Below, one piece after another: positions 27,539-35,784 of a stretch of DNA of 64,000 nucleotides. Below the pieces are notes generated by a model. The model was given only the letters and a program-made list of their open reading frames with translations, ran no database searches and was not told the DNA's origin. The position numbers and the translations under genes are program-made. This stretch comes from Ruegeria pomeroyi (lineage in GTDB: Bacteria; Pseudomonadota; Alphaproteobacteria; Rhodobacterales; Rhodobacteraceae): the NCBI RefSeq assembly GCF_021405525.1, contig NZ_JAGQAG010000001.1, positions 682,001 through 746,000 of the forward strand, given 5' to 3'. Numbering within the stretch: position 1 is the first letter of the stretch; each line of letters starts with the position of its first letter.

Positions 27539-29113
27539 TCAGGTCAGGTCCTTGTAGCTGATCTCGCGCGTATCGGCGCCGGGGCCAGCCTTCTCGCGCC
27601 GTACGATCAGACGGTTGAGTGCGTTGATATAGGCCTTGGCGCTGGCCACCACCGTGTCGGTATTGGCGGACTCGCCGGTGGCAATCATCCCGTCCTCTTC
27701 CAGCCGAACGCTGACCGTGGCCTGGGCGTCGGTGCCTTCGGTCACCGCATGCACCTGGTAGAGCTGCAGATGTGCCTTGTTGGGATGCAGCTCGCGGATC
27801 GCTTTGAAACTGGCATCTACCGGCCCGTCGCCATGCGCGGTCGCGCTGACATCCTTGCCGTCGATCTCCATCTCGACCGTCGCCTCGGCCGGGCCACCGG
27901 TGCCGCAGATCACCTTCATCGAGACCAGCTGCAAATGGTCCTGTTCGGCATTCTCGCCCGAGCGCATCAGCGCGATCACATCGTCGTCGAACACCTCTTT
28001 CTTGCGGTCGGCCAGTTCCTTGAACCGAACGAAGATGTCCTTGAGCTGGTTGTCGCCCACCTCATAGCCGAGGTGTTCGAGCTTGTCGCGCAGCGCCGCG
28101 CGCCCCGAATGCTTGCCCAGTGGCAACGAGGTGCCCGAGAGGCCGATATCCTCTGGCCGCATGATCTCGAAATTCTCGCGGTTCTTCAGCATCCCGTCCT
28201 GGTGGATGCCGCTTTCATGGGCGAATGCGTTCTTGCCCACGATGGCCTTGTTGAACTGCACGTTGAACCCGGACACGGTCGCCACACGGCGCGAGATCGC
28301 CATGATCTTGGTGGTGTCGATCCCGGTGTGCCAGGGCATGATGTCGTGGCGGGTCTTCATTGCCATCACCACCTCTTCCAGGGCGGTGTTGCCGGCGCGT
28401 TCGCCCAACCCGTTGATGGTGCATTCGATCTGGCGCGCGCCACCTGCCACGGCGGCAAGGCTGTTGGCCGTCGCCATGCCGAGGTCGTTGTGGCAATGGG
28501 TGGCAAAGATCACATCGTCGGCACCCGGCACCGTTTCGATCAGCCGTCGGATCAGATCGGCGCTTTCGGCGGGGGCGGTATAGCCCACGGTATCGGGGAT
28601 ATTGATGGTCGTGGCGCCGGCCTTGATCGCGATTTCGATCACACGGCACAGGTAGTCCCATTCGGTCCGGGTCGCATCCATCGGCGACCATTGCACGTTT
28701 TCGCACAGGTTGCGGGCGTGGCTGACCGTTTCGTGGATCTTCTCGGCCATTTCGTCCTGGGTCAGGTTGGGAATGGCGCGGTGCAGCGGTGACGTCCCGA
28801 TAAACGTGTGAATGCGGTTATGTTCGGCGTGTTTCACCGCCTCCCAGCAGCGGTCGATATCGGCGAAATTGGCGCGCGCCAGCCCGCAGATGCGGCTGTT
28901 TTTCGAACGCTTGGCGATCTCGCTCACCGCTTTGAAGTCCCCTTCCGAGGCGATGGGGAAGCCCGCTTCGATGATATCCACGCCCATCTCGTCGAGCATC
29001 TCGGCGATCTCGAGCTTTTCTGAATGGGTCATGGTGGCGCCCGGGCTCTGCTCGCCGTCGCGCAAGGTGGTGTCAAAGATCAAGACGCGGTCTTGGTCGG
29101 TCGCATGGGTCAT
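27539..29113 (-). CDS. leuA: 2-isopropylmalate synthase
   Basis: LeuA condenses 2-oxoisovalerate with acetyl-CoA, committing carbon to leucine. The 524-residue enzyme has FDTTLRDGEQSPGATM (residues 11-26; metal-binding Asp and catalytic Arg), the ATHCHNDLGMATANSLAAV segment with the metal HxH, INGLGERAGNTALEEVVMAM, and a C-terminal regulatory domain (QLVSMKVICGTGGPAEATVEMEI) that binds leucine for feedback inhibition. ATG 29113 gives the standard start but has a poor ribosome site; an in-frame TTG at 29155 lies just after AGGAGGAGG and may be used instead, adding 14 residues. A leader peptide and hairpin lie upstream. Confidence 0.96.
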   Translation of the reverse strand: MTHATDQDRVLIFDTTLRDGEQSPGATMTHSEKLEIAEMLDEMGVDIIEAGFPIASEGDFKAVSEIAKRSKNSRICGLARANFADIDRCWEAVKHAEHNRIHTFIGTSPLHRAIPNLTQDEMAEKIHETVSHARNLCENVQWSPMDATRTEWDYLCRVIEIAIKAGATTINIPDTVGYTAPAESADLIRRLIETVPGADDVIFATHCHNDLGMATANSLAAVAGGARQIECTINGLGERAGNTALEEVVMAMKTRHDIMPWHTGIDTTKIMAISRRVATVSGFNVQFNKAIVGKNAFAHESGIHQDGMLKNRENFEIMRPEDIGLSGTSLPLGKHSGRAALRDKLEHLGYEVGDNQLKDIFVRFKELADRKKEVFDDDVIALMRSGENAEQDHLQLVSMKVICGTGGPAEATVEMEIDGKDVSATAHGDGPVDASFKAIRELHPNKAHLQLYQVHAVTEGTDAQATVSVRLEEDGMIATGESANTDTVVASAKAYINALNRLIVRREKAGPGADTREISYKDLT

Positions 29114-29162
29114 GTCGGTAACTTTCGTATCTGTCCTAAGCCAAATGGCGCGCAAGCCTCCT

Positions 29163-29199
29163 CCTCTGAGCGGGCGCGCCGAAAGGGCACGCTCAGAGG
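29163..29199 (-). promoter_or_regulatory. Leader hairpin of leuA (attenuator candidate)
   Basis: In the leuA mRNA a perfect ten-base stem is formed by CCTCTGAGCG (29199-29190) and CGCTCAGAGG (29172-29163) with a 17-base loop. The 5' arm contains the last sense codon and the UGA of the leader peptide; the 3' arm runs directly into the AGGAGGAGG ribosome-binding block before TTG 29155. No T-run follows. A ribosome paused on leucine codons of the leader would cover the 5' arm and free the leuA ribosome site, which points to translational rather than terminator-based attenuation. Confidence 0.68.
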
Positions 29200-29279
29200 C
29201 GGATTAGGATCAGTAGGCCACGCAGAGCGGCGCCAGAAATGGCGGTGCCGGTCGATGCTATGTCTGCGCGGTTGATCAT
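29193..29279 (-). CDS. Leucine-rich leader peptide of leuA (28 residues)
   Basis: A short reading frame from ATG 29279 to TGA 29195-29193 encodes 28 residues ending LRGLLILIRL, with five Leu and two Ile in the last ten positions. Two of the Leu codons are CTA, rare in such a GC-rich genome, as expected for a leucine-tRNA sensor. No Shine-Dalgarno site is present, but a TATAAC box ends eight bases upstream of the ATG, so the transcript probably begins at or within two bases of the AUG (leaderless), as known for the trp leader of Sinorhizobium. Function is inferred from position and composition. Confidence 0.75.
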   Translation of the reverse strand: MINRADIASTGTAISGAALRGLLILIRL

Positions 29280-29287
29280 GCGGCAAG

Positions 29288-29315
29288 GTTATACCGGCCC
29301 GCGCGGGAATGGAAA
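29288..29315 (-). promoter_or_regulatory. Probable promoter of the leuA leader
   Basis: On the minus strand TTTCCA (29315-29310) is separated by 16 bases from TATAAC (29293-29288). The -10 hexamer is good, the -35 moderate. The predicted start point falls next to the leader-peptide ATG at 29279, giving a leaderless or almost leaderless mRNA. Confidence 0.55.
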
Positions 29316-29384
29316 GGGAGAAAATGCTGTCTCGGACGTGGCGCTGATATTGAAGTCGTTGCCAGTCCAGCTAGCTGCGGAAGC

Positions 29385-30050
29385 ATGAAAAAGGCTCTTG
29401 TTATTGGTGCTTCGGGGGGGATCGGTGCGGCCATTGCGGCGCAGCTTGAAGCGCGCGGCATGTCCGTGACCGGCCTGTCGCGCTCTGCCGATGGGCTGGA
29501 CCTGACCGATGATCAGAGGAGTGCGCGGATCTTGCAAGGGCTCGATACCCCGTATGATCTGGTTTTGGTGGCGACAGGCGCGCTGGAAATCAACGGTGCC
29601 GGGCCAGAGAAATCGTTGCGCGCCCTGTCGGCGCAGGCCATGGCCGACCAATTCGCCCTGAATGCCATCGGCCCGGCCCTTGTCCTGCGTGAGGCGGGCC
29701 GACTGTTGCCGAGAGAATCCCGTAGCGTATGCGCGGTGCTTTCCGCGCGGGTCGGGTCGATCGGTGACAACCGGTTGGGCGGATGGGTCAGCTATCGCGC
29801 GTCCAAGGCGGCGTTGAACCAGATCGTCCGAACCGCAGCCATCGAGCTTGCGCGCAGCCACAAGCAGGCCGTCTGTGTCGCCTTGCATCCCGGTACAGTC
29901 GCCACCGCCTTTACCGAGAAATACCTTGGCCGCCATCCGGCGGTCTTGCCGAACGAAGCGGCGTCGAACCTGTTGCGCGTGATCGAGGGGCTTACCCCCG
30001 AGCAGAGTGGTGGGTTCTATGATTGGGCCGGGAAAGAGGTTCCCTGGTGA
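29385..30050 (+). CDS. SDR family NAD(P)-dependent oxidoreductase
   Basis: A 221-residue classical short-chain dehydrogenase/reductase, small for the class. It has the cofactor motif VIGASGGIGAAIA (residues 6-18), the NAG-like position in LVATGALE, and the YxxxK catalytic pair in WVSYRASKAALNQIV, with a Ser in LSARVGSIGDN. It resembles CsgA-type SDRs. Its TGA overlaps the GTG start of the photolyase gene, so the two are translationally coupled; this pairing with a FeS-type photolyase suggests a shared light or redox-related role, but the substrate is unknown. Confidence 0.88.
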   Translation: MKKALVIGASGGIGAAIAAQLEARGMSVTGLSRSADGLDLTDDQRSARILQGLDTPYDLVLVATGALEINGAGPEKSLRALSAQAMADQFALNAIGPALVLREAGRLLPRESRSVCAVLSARVGSIGDNRLGGWVSYRASKAALNQIVRTAAIELARSHKQAVCVALHPGTVATAFTEKYLGRHPAVLPNEAASNLLRVIEGLTPEQSGGFYDWAGKEVPW

Positions 30051-31573
30051 CCCGTCTCATCCTTGTTCTGGGTGATCAATTGAGCGCCGGCCTCTCCGCG
30101 CTGGCCGAGGCGGACCCAAACACCGATTGCGTTGTCATGGCCGAGGTCGCCGCCGAGGCCGAATATGTTCCGCATCACCCCAAAAAAATCGCGCTGGTGC
30201 TGGCGGCGATGCGCAAGTTTGCCGAACAGCTGCGCCGGGCAGGGTGGCGGGTCGCGTATTCTCGGCTCGACGATCCGGATACGGGCGGTTCCGTTGGCGA
30301 CGAATTGCTGCGCCGGGCCGGTGAAACCGGCGCGACCGAGGTTCTGGTCACCACGCCCGGCGAGTGGCGGTTGATCGGGCAGCTTCGAGAGCTGCCGCTC
30401 AAGGTGAGGCTACTTCCCGATACGCGGTTCATCGCGTCCCGGCGCGATTTCGAGGACTGGGCAAAGGGGCGCAGCCAGTTGCGCATGGAATGGTTCTATC
30501 GCGACATGCGCCGCAAGACTGGGTTGTTGATGGAGGGTAATCAGCCTGCTGGCGGCAGTTGGAACTATGATGCCGAAAACCGCAAGCGACCCCCGAGCGG
30601 CCACCAGTTTCCGGCCCCGATGCAATTCGCACCTGATAGCGTCACTGCCGAGGTTCTGGATCTTGTCGCGGCACGTTTTGATGCCAGTTTCGGTACTCTG
30701 CGCCCGTTCTGGTTCGCCACCGACCGGGTACAGGCGTTGCAGGCGCTTGACCATTTCATCACCGAGGCGCTGCCTCTTTTTGGTGACTACCAGGATGCGA
30801 TGCTGACGGGGGAACGGTTTCTGTATCATTCCGTCCTGTCGGTCTATCTCAATCTCGGTCTGTTGGAGCCGCTGGAGGTCTGCCGTGCTGCCGAACAGGC
30901 CTGGCGCCAGGGCCATGCGCCCTTGAACGCCGTCGAAGGCTTCATTCGGCAGATCATCGGTTGGCGCGAATTCGTAAGGGGCATCTATTTCCTCGAGGGG
31001 GCGGGATACACGGCATCCAATGCGCTGGGACACCAGCGTGATCTGCCGACTTTTTACTGGGGCGGCGAGACGCGGATGACCTGTATTCGCGAGGCGGTGT
31101 CGCAGACGCGGGACGAGGCCTATGCCCATCATATCCAGCGCTTGATGATCACCGGTAACTTCGCCCTTCTGGCGGGTGTTGATCCGCAACAGGTCCACGA
31201 ATGGTATCTGGCCGTTTACGCCGATGCTTTCGAGTGGGTCGAGGCCCCGAACACCATTGGCATGAGCCAGTTCGCCGATGGCGGGATCGTGGCGTCCAAG
31301 CCCTATGTGTCGAGCGGCGCCTACATCAATCGGATGTCGGACCACTGCAAGACATGCGCCTATGACGTCAAGGCCAAGACCGGAGACCGGGCATGCCCTT
31401 TCAACCTGCTATACTGGAGCTTTCTGGACCGCCATCGCGACCGGTTTGCGAGCAATCCTCGCATGGGTAACATGTACCGGACGTGGGAGCGGATGGACCC
31501 GGATCAGCGCCGGACCATCCTGTCGGATGCCGACACCCTTCTGGCCCGGCTTGACGGCGGAGATATCGTCTAG
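30047..31573 (+). CDS. FeS-containing (6-4) photolyase/bacterial cryptochrome (PhrB/CryB class)
   Basis: A 508-residue cryptochrome/photolyase-related protein of the FeS-BCP class, which binds FAD, a ribolumazine antenna and a [4Fe-4S] cluster. Cys346, Cys434, Cys437 and Cys450 have exactly the spacing (88, 3, 13) I recall for Agrobacterium PhrB Cys350/438/441/454. The N-terminal Rossmann-like domain begins LILVLGDQLS; the FAD domain holds FIRQIIGWREFVRG and EAPNTIGMSQFADGG. The GTG start overlaps the SDR stop as GTGA. The enzyme repairs (6-4) photoproducts in PhrB; Rhodobacter CryB also affects photosynthesis-gene expression. Its stop overlaps the MORN gene stop as CTAG. Confidence 0.93.
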   Translation: MTRLILVLGDQLSAGLSALAEADPNTDCVVMAEVAAEAEYVPHHPKKIALVLAAMRKFAEQLRRAGWRVAYSRLDDPDTGGSVGDELLRRAGETGATEVLVTTPGEWRLIGQLRELPLKVRLLPDTRFIASRRDFEDWAKGRSQLRMEWFYRDMRRKTGLLMEGNQPAGGSWNYDAENRKRPPSGHQFPAPMQFAPDSVTAEVLDLVAARFDASFGTLRPFWFATDRVQALQALDHFITEALPLFGDYQDAMLTGERFLYHSVLSVYLNLGLLEPLEVCRAAEQAWRQGHAPLNAVEGFIRQIIGWREFVRGIYFLEGAGYTASNALGHQRDLPTFYWGGETRMTCIREAVSQTRDEAYAHHIQRLMITGNFALLAGVDPQQVHEWYLAVYADAFEWVEAPNTIGMSQFADGGIVASKPYVSSGAYINRMSDHCKTCAYDVKAKTGDRACPFNLLYWSFLDRHRDRFASNPRMGNMYRTWERMDPDQRRTILSDADTLLARLDGGDIV

Positions 31574-32991
31574 CCGTCAGACGCGGCGGGGGCCGGATCA
31601 CCTTTGGTCAGCGCACCATTGTCCCAGTTGCCCTTTTCTTCCTGGCCGCTGGCATATTTCATGGTGCCTTCACCCTGACGCTTACCATTACGGAAATGGC
31701 CTTCGTAGACATCGCCATTGGCATAGGTGGCGACACCGATGCCGCTGATCTTGCCCGCCTGCCACTGGCCTTTGTAGCGGAACCCGTCGGCCATCACGAT
31801 CTCGCCGTCGCCCTCGCGCTGGCCGTTGACATATTGCCCGGTATAGACCGATCCATCGGGATAGGTGGCCTTGCCCTGTCCGTGGCGGACCCCGTCCAGC
31901 CATTCGCCCTCGTAGCGATAGCCGTCGGCATAGGTCATGATGCCCTGGCCGTGGTTCTTGGCATTCTTGAAGGTGCCCTTGTAGACGATGCCATTGGCAT
32001 AGATCGCGGTACCGGTGCCCTCAATCACGCCGGCGACCCAATCGCCCTCATAGCTTGACCCGTCGGGATAGGTGATCTTGCCCTGGCCATCGGCCAGATC
32101 GGCGCGGAAATTGCCCTCGTAGACAGAGCCATCGGGATAGGTGACGCGACCCTGGCCCTCGATCTGACCCGCAACCCAGGAGCCGGCATAGCTGTAGCCG
32201 TCGGTGCCGGTGAAGATGCCCTGACCCTCGCGCCGGTCATCGGTGAAATCACCTTGATAGACATCGCCATTGGCATAGGTGACCTTGCCCTTGCCTTCGC
32301 GACGGCCAGCGATCAGGTCGCCTTCGTAGACATCGCCATTGGCCTGGGTCAGCGTGCCCTTGCCGTTGATCTGGCCATCGGCCCAGAAGCCCACATAGAC
32401 CAGCCCGTCGGGCAGGGTCAGCGTGCCCTCGCCATGACGCTGCCCCGCGACGATGCCGCCCTCGTAGACGGCGCCGTCGGGATAGGTGATCTTGCCCAAC
32501 CCCTCTTTCTGGCCGTCGACCCAGTCGCCATCATAGACATATCCACCGGGGCTTTGCATCACGCCCTTGCCATGATGTTTGGCATCACGGAACCCGCCTT
32601 CGTACCGTACACCGTTGGCATAGATCGCGACACCCTGGCCGTTGATCACACCGTCCGACCATTCTCCCTCGTAGGTACCTCCATCTGAAAAGGTGATCTT
32701 GCCCATGCCTTCGGGCTTGCCCTGGGCAAAGCTGCCCTCGTAGACCGACCCGTTGGGAAAGCGCGCGACGCCGCGGCCGCGGATCTCGCCATCGACCCAT
32801 TCGCCGCTGTATTCATAGCCGTTGGGCAGCCGATAGGTGCCGGTGCCATGTTGCAGGCCGCCCCGGAACGTGCCCTCGTAGACGCCGCCGATCTCGTCCT
32901 GCGTGGTCAGGACCTGGTTCTGCTGGGCATAGGCCGCAGGGGCCATGGCCAGGATGGCGGCAAATGCGATGCGTCTGCGGTTTCTGGTCAT
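31570..32991 (-). CDS. Secreted MORN-repeat protein (18 full repeats)
   Basis: A 473-residue protein with a Sec signal peptide (residues 1-22, AFAAILAMAPAAYA, cleavage before QQNQ). The mature part is almost nothing but MORN repeats: 18 uninterrupted 23-residue units of the form YxGxWxxGxxxGxGxxxxxxGxx and a partial nineteenth, followed by an acidic/alanine tail. Such repeats form an elongated single-sheet beta solenoid; in eukaryotes they mediate lipid or dimer contacts, in bacteria their role is mostly unknown. The period is 69 bases with divergent codons, so the array is old. GAGGCACC precedes the ATG. Convergent with the photolyase gene by four bases. Confidence 0.9.
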   Translation of the reverse strand: MTRNRRRIAFAAILAMAPAAYAQQNQVLTTQDEIGGVYEGTFRGGLQHGTGTYRLPNGYEYSGEWVDGEIRGRGVARFPNGSVYEGSFAQGKPEGMGKITFSDGGTYEGEWSDGVINGQGVAIYANGVRYEGGFRDAKHHGKGVMQSPGGYVYDGDWVDGQKEGLGKITYPDGAVYEGGIVAGQRHGEGTLTLPDGLVYVGFWADGQINGKGTLTQANGDVYEGDLIAGRREGKGKVTYANGDVYQGDFTDDRREGQGIFTGTDGYSYAGSWVAGQIEGQGRVTYPDGSVYEGNFRADLADGQGKITYPDGSSYEGDWVAGVIEGTGTAIYANGIVYKGTFKNAKNHGQGIMTYADGYRYEGEWLDGVRHGQGKATYPDGSVYTGQYVNGQREGDGEIVMADGFRYKGQWQAGKISGIGVATYANGDVYEGHFRNGKRQGEGTMKYASGQEEKGNWDNGALTKGDPAPAASDG

Positions 32992-33144
32992 TGGTGCCTC
33001 TGTCTGCCCTGTCGACCGTCTGAATGCGGCACCGCGAAATTAAGGCAGGTCCGGGCAAGGGGCAATGTCTTTTGCCGCATTTGGCTTTTCCTCGCGCGTC
33101 GATCTGATAAATCGGCAGATCAGGAGCAAGGGCAAGGGGGCATC

Positions 33145-34803
33145 ATGGCCGACCGTTTCCGTATCACTCTGGCGCAGCTCAACCCCACCGTGGGCGACCT
33201 GGCTGGCAATGCCGCCAAGGCCCGCATGGCCTGGGAGCGGGGACGCGCGGCGGGGGCCGACCTGGTGGCGCTGCCCGAAATGTTCGTGACCGGGTACAAC
33301 ACGCAAGATCTGGTGATGAAGCCGGTGTTTCATGATGCCGCCATAGCCATGGTCGAGGCGCTGGCCGAGGAGTGCGCCGATGGCCCGGCGCTGGCCATAG
33401 GTGGCCCCTGGGTCGAGGACGGCAAGCTCTATAACGCCTACCTGATCCTGCGGGGTGGCAAGATCGTCAGCCGCTCGCTCAAGACCCACCTGCCCAACGA
33501 GACGGTGTTCGACGAGGTGCGCATTTTCGATGCCGGGCCGCTGGGGGGGCCGTATTCGGTGGGCAACACCCGCATCGGCAGCCCGATCTGCGAGGATGCC
33601 TGGCACGAGGACGTGGCCGAGACTCTGGCCGAAACCGGGGCCGAGTTTTTGCTGGTGCCCAATGGCTCGCCCTATTACCGCGACAAGTACGATACTCGGA
33701 TCAACCAGATGGTGGCGCGGGTGGTCGAAACCGGCCTGCCGCTGATCTATCTCAACATGGTGGGTGGGCAGGACGATCAGGTGTTCGATGGCGGCACATT
33801 CGGCCTGAATCCAGGCGGCGCGCTGGCCTTTCGCATGCCGGTCTTTGACGAGGCAATCACGCATGTCGATCTGGAGCGCGGACCCGAGGGCTGGCGGATC
33901 GCCAAGGGAGAAGTGGCGCTGCTGCCCGACGCATGGGAGCAGGATTACCGCGTGATGGTCGAAAGCCTGCGCGATTACATGCGCAAGGCCGGCTTTGCCA
34001 AGGCGCTGCTGGGCCTCTCTGGCGGTGTGGATTCGGCGCTGGTGGCGGCAATAGCGGCCGACGCCTTGGGTGCAGAAAACGTGCGCTGCGTCATGTTGCC
34101 CTCGGAATACACGAGCACCGAGTCGCTGGAGGATGCCGAGGCGGTGGCGCAGGCGCTGGGCGTTCGATACGACTATGTCCCGATCTCTGAAAGCCGGGCG
34201 GCGGTGACCAATACGCTGGCACCGCTCTTTGCCGGGACCGAACCGGGCCTGACCGAAGAGAACATCCAGTCCCGCCTGCGCGGCCTGTTGCTGATGGCGC
34301 TTTCCAACAAGTTCGGCGAAATGCTGCTGACCACCGGCAACAAGTCCGAGGTGGCGGTGGGTTATGCCACCATCTATGGCGACATGGCGGGCGGCTATAA
34401 CCCGATCAAGGATCTCTACAAGACGCGGGTGTTCGAAACCTGCCGCTGGCGCAACGCCAACCACCGGCCCTGGATGATGGGACCGGCGGGCGAGGTGATC
34501 CGGCCCTCGGTCATCGACAAGCCTCCCAGCGCCGAGTTGCGCGCGGATCAAAAGGACAGCGACAGCCTGCCGGACTATCCCGAACTGGACGCGATCCTGG
34601 ATATTCTGGTCGATCAGGACGGCTCCATCGCCGATTGCGTGGCCGCAGGGTTCGACCGCGATGTCGTCCGCCGGGTCGAGCATCTGATCTATATCAGCGA
34701 ATACAAGCGGTATCAGTCGGCCCCCGGCGCGCGGCTGACCCCGCGTGCCTTCTGGCTGGACCGTCGTTATCCCATCGTGAATCGCTGGCGTGACCCGAGT
34801 TGA
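33145..34803 (+). CDS. nadE: Glutamine-dependent NAD+ synthase
   Basis: NadE amidates deamido-NAD to NAD+ using glutamine. The 552-residue protein joins an N-terminal nitrilase-type glutaminase domain, with catalytic Glu in LPEMFVTGY, Lys in SRSLKTHLPN and Cys in GSPICEDAWHED, to a C-terminal ATP-pyrophosphatase synthetase domain with the P-loop LLGLSGGVDSALVAAI near residue 290 and TTGNKSEVAVGYATIYGDMAGGYNPIKDL. The ATG at 33145 follows GGGGGCATC and AAGGG; the frame is open further upstream but overlaps the divergent MORN gene. Confidence 0.96.
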   Translation: MADRFRITLAQLNPTVGDLAGNAAKARMAWERGRAAGADLVALPEMFVTGYNTQDLVMKPVFHDAAIAMVEALAEECADGPALAIGGPWVEDGKLYNAYLILRGGKIVSRSLKTHLPNETVFDEVRIFDAGPLGGPYSVGNTRIGSPICEDAWHEDVAETLAETGAEFLLVPNGSPYYRDKYDTRINQMVARVVETGLPLIYLNMVGGQDDQVFDGGTFGLNPGGALAFRMPVFDEAITHVDLERGPEGWRIAKGEVALLPDAWEQDYRVMVESLRDYMRKAGFAKALLGLSGGVDSALVAAIAADALGAENVRCVMLPSEYTSTESLEDAEAVAQALGVRYDYVPISESRAAVTNTLAPLFAGTEPGLTEENIQSRLRGLLLMALSNKFGEMLLTTGNKSEVAVGYATIYGDMAGGYNPIKDLYKTRVFETCRWRNANHRPWMMGPAGEVIRPSVIDKPPSAELRADQKDSDSLPDYPELDAILDILVDQDGSIADCVAAGFDRDVVRRVEHLIYISEYKRYQSAPGARLTPRAFWLDRRYPIVNRWRDPS

Positions 34804-35003
34804 TCTATTGTCGTGGACAATCGTGGGTTCTTCGAGGTGACTGTCATCCGCTTCGGTTCGATTTATGGCGAATTTGACCCAAATGTGACATTTTGAGGGC
34901 TTCCGAGGCGAGGGGATGGCAGAATGTCCAAAGTCATCGCCCCACACCTGTTTTAACGAACTCAACCTGGGGCGGAACATAACTCGTGTCTGGGATGTGT
35001 GCC

Positions 35004-35597
35004 ATGTTGAACCCGCTGAATGCGCCCCCTAAAGGCGTAAAAATGCTGAAATCGCCACCGAGAGAACTGGACGAAGCCGATATCGATCGTGTTGTCCAGG
35101 AAATCATACGCGAAGAGATCGCGGCGCCTAAGCTGAAGCCGCGCAAGACGCTGCCGGAGCTCGCTCCCGCTTTGCCATTCGAGCCCGAGAGCGAAGAAGC
35201 CTCGTTAGGCAAGCCGCGCTATCAACCGAAACTTCGCCACTCGGCCGCAATTCTTGCGCTGGCGTTGATGATCGGCTGGCCGTGGCTATTGCCGACTTTC
35301 TTAGGGCTGGTGATCATTCTTCCCGTTGTTGCCTGTCTTGTGTTGGGCCGGAAACGCATTGGCAAGGTCGTCGCGAGCGGTTTCTCGCGCTTCCACCAGT
35401 TCAGCCCTGCTCAGGCGGAGGCGCTGCGCGGATGGGCCATGCGGCGTGTCGCCGGAATGGAGCGAATGCTAGCACGCCTTCCGAACCGTTGGACCGCTGG
35501 GCTCTATCTTCCGGATTTGGGGCCCACGCCTGAGAGCGCTGAAAAAATGCAGCAGGATCCGTTCGACAGACTCCGCCTGGATCAGGCCGAAGTCTGA
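35004..35597 (+). CDS. Uncharacterised membrane protein, tandem paralogue 1
   Basis: About 197 residues with no family I recognise. Layout: an acidic, probably cytoplasmic N-terminal part with a helical DEADIDRVVQEIIREE segment; one long hydrophobic hairpin of about 36 residues (ILALALMIGWPWLLPTFLGL and the following aliphatic run); then a positively charged C-terminal domain with AEALRGWAMRRVAGMERMLARLP, WTAGLYLPDL and EKMQQDPFDRL. It shares all of these with the next gene. Starts at GTG 34986, ATG 34995, ATG 35004 or ATG 35043 are possible; I give 35004. The AT-rich 180 bases upstream look like a promoter region. Confidence 0.78.
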   Translation: MLNPLNAPPKGVKMLKSPPRELDEADIDRVVQEIIREEIAAPKLKPRKTLPELAPALPFEPESEEASLGKPRYQPKLRHSAAILALALMIGWPWLLPTFLGLVIILPVVACLVLGRKRIGKVVASGFSRFHQFSPAQAEALRGWAMRRVAGMERMLARLPNRWTAGLYLPDLGPTPESAEKMQQDPFDRLRLDQAEV

Positions 35598-35784
35598 CGG
35601 AGGCGCAATTGTGATGGAATTCTCCATTCTGTCACAATTCGGCCCAAACGGCGCCCTATTTGCCTTTTTAAAGTCGATATAGGTAAGTTAAGACCACATA
35701 AATGGCGATTTTGCCCGAGCAGTGAATAGCGTCTGAATAAAGACGAAGGTGGGAAAGAAGCTGAACTCGCTTGGGGACAGTCAC

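Noticed and set aside
33040-34980. 646-residue minus-strand frame opposite nadE
   Set aside because: Entirely antisense to NAD synthase with His/Gln/Gly-rich translation, so no independent evidence for a gene.
34804-35003. CtrA-type site (TTAA-N7-TTAA) upstream of the tandem paralogues
   Set aside because: TTAACGAACTCAACC near 34953 matches only one half site; the second half is wrong in sequence and spacing.
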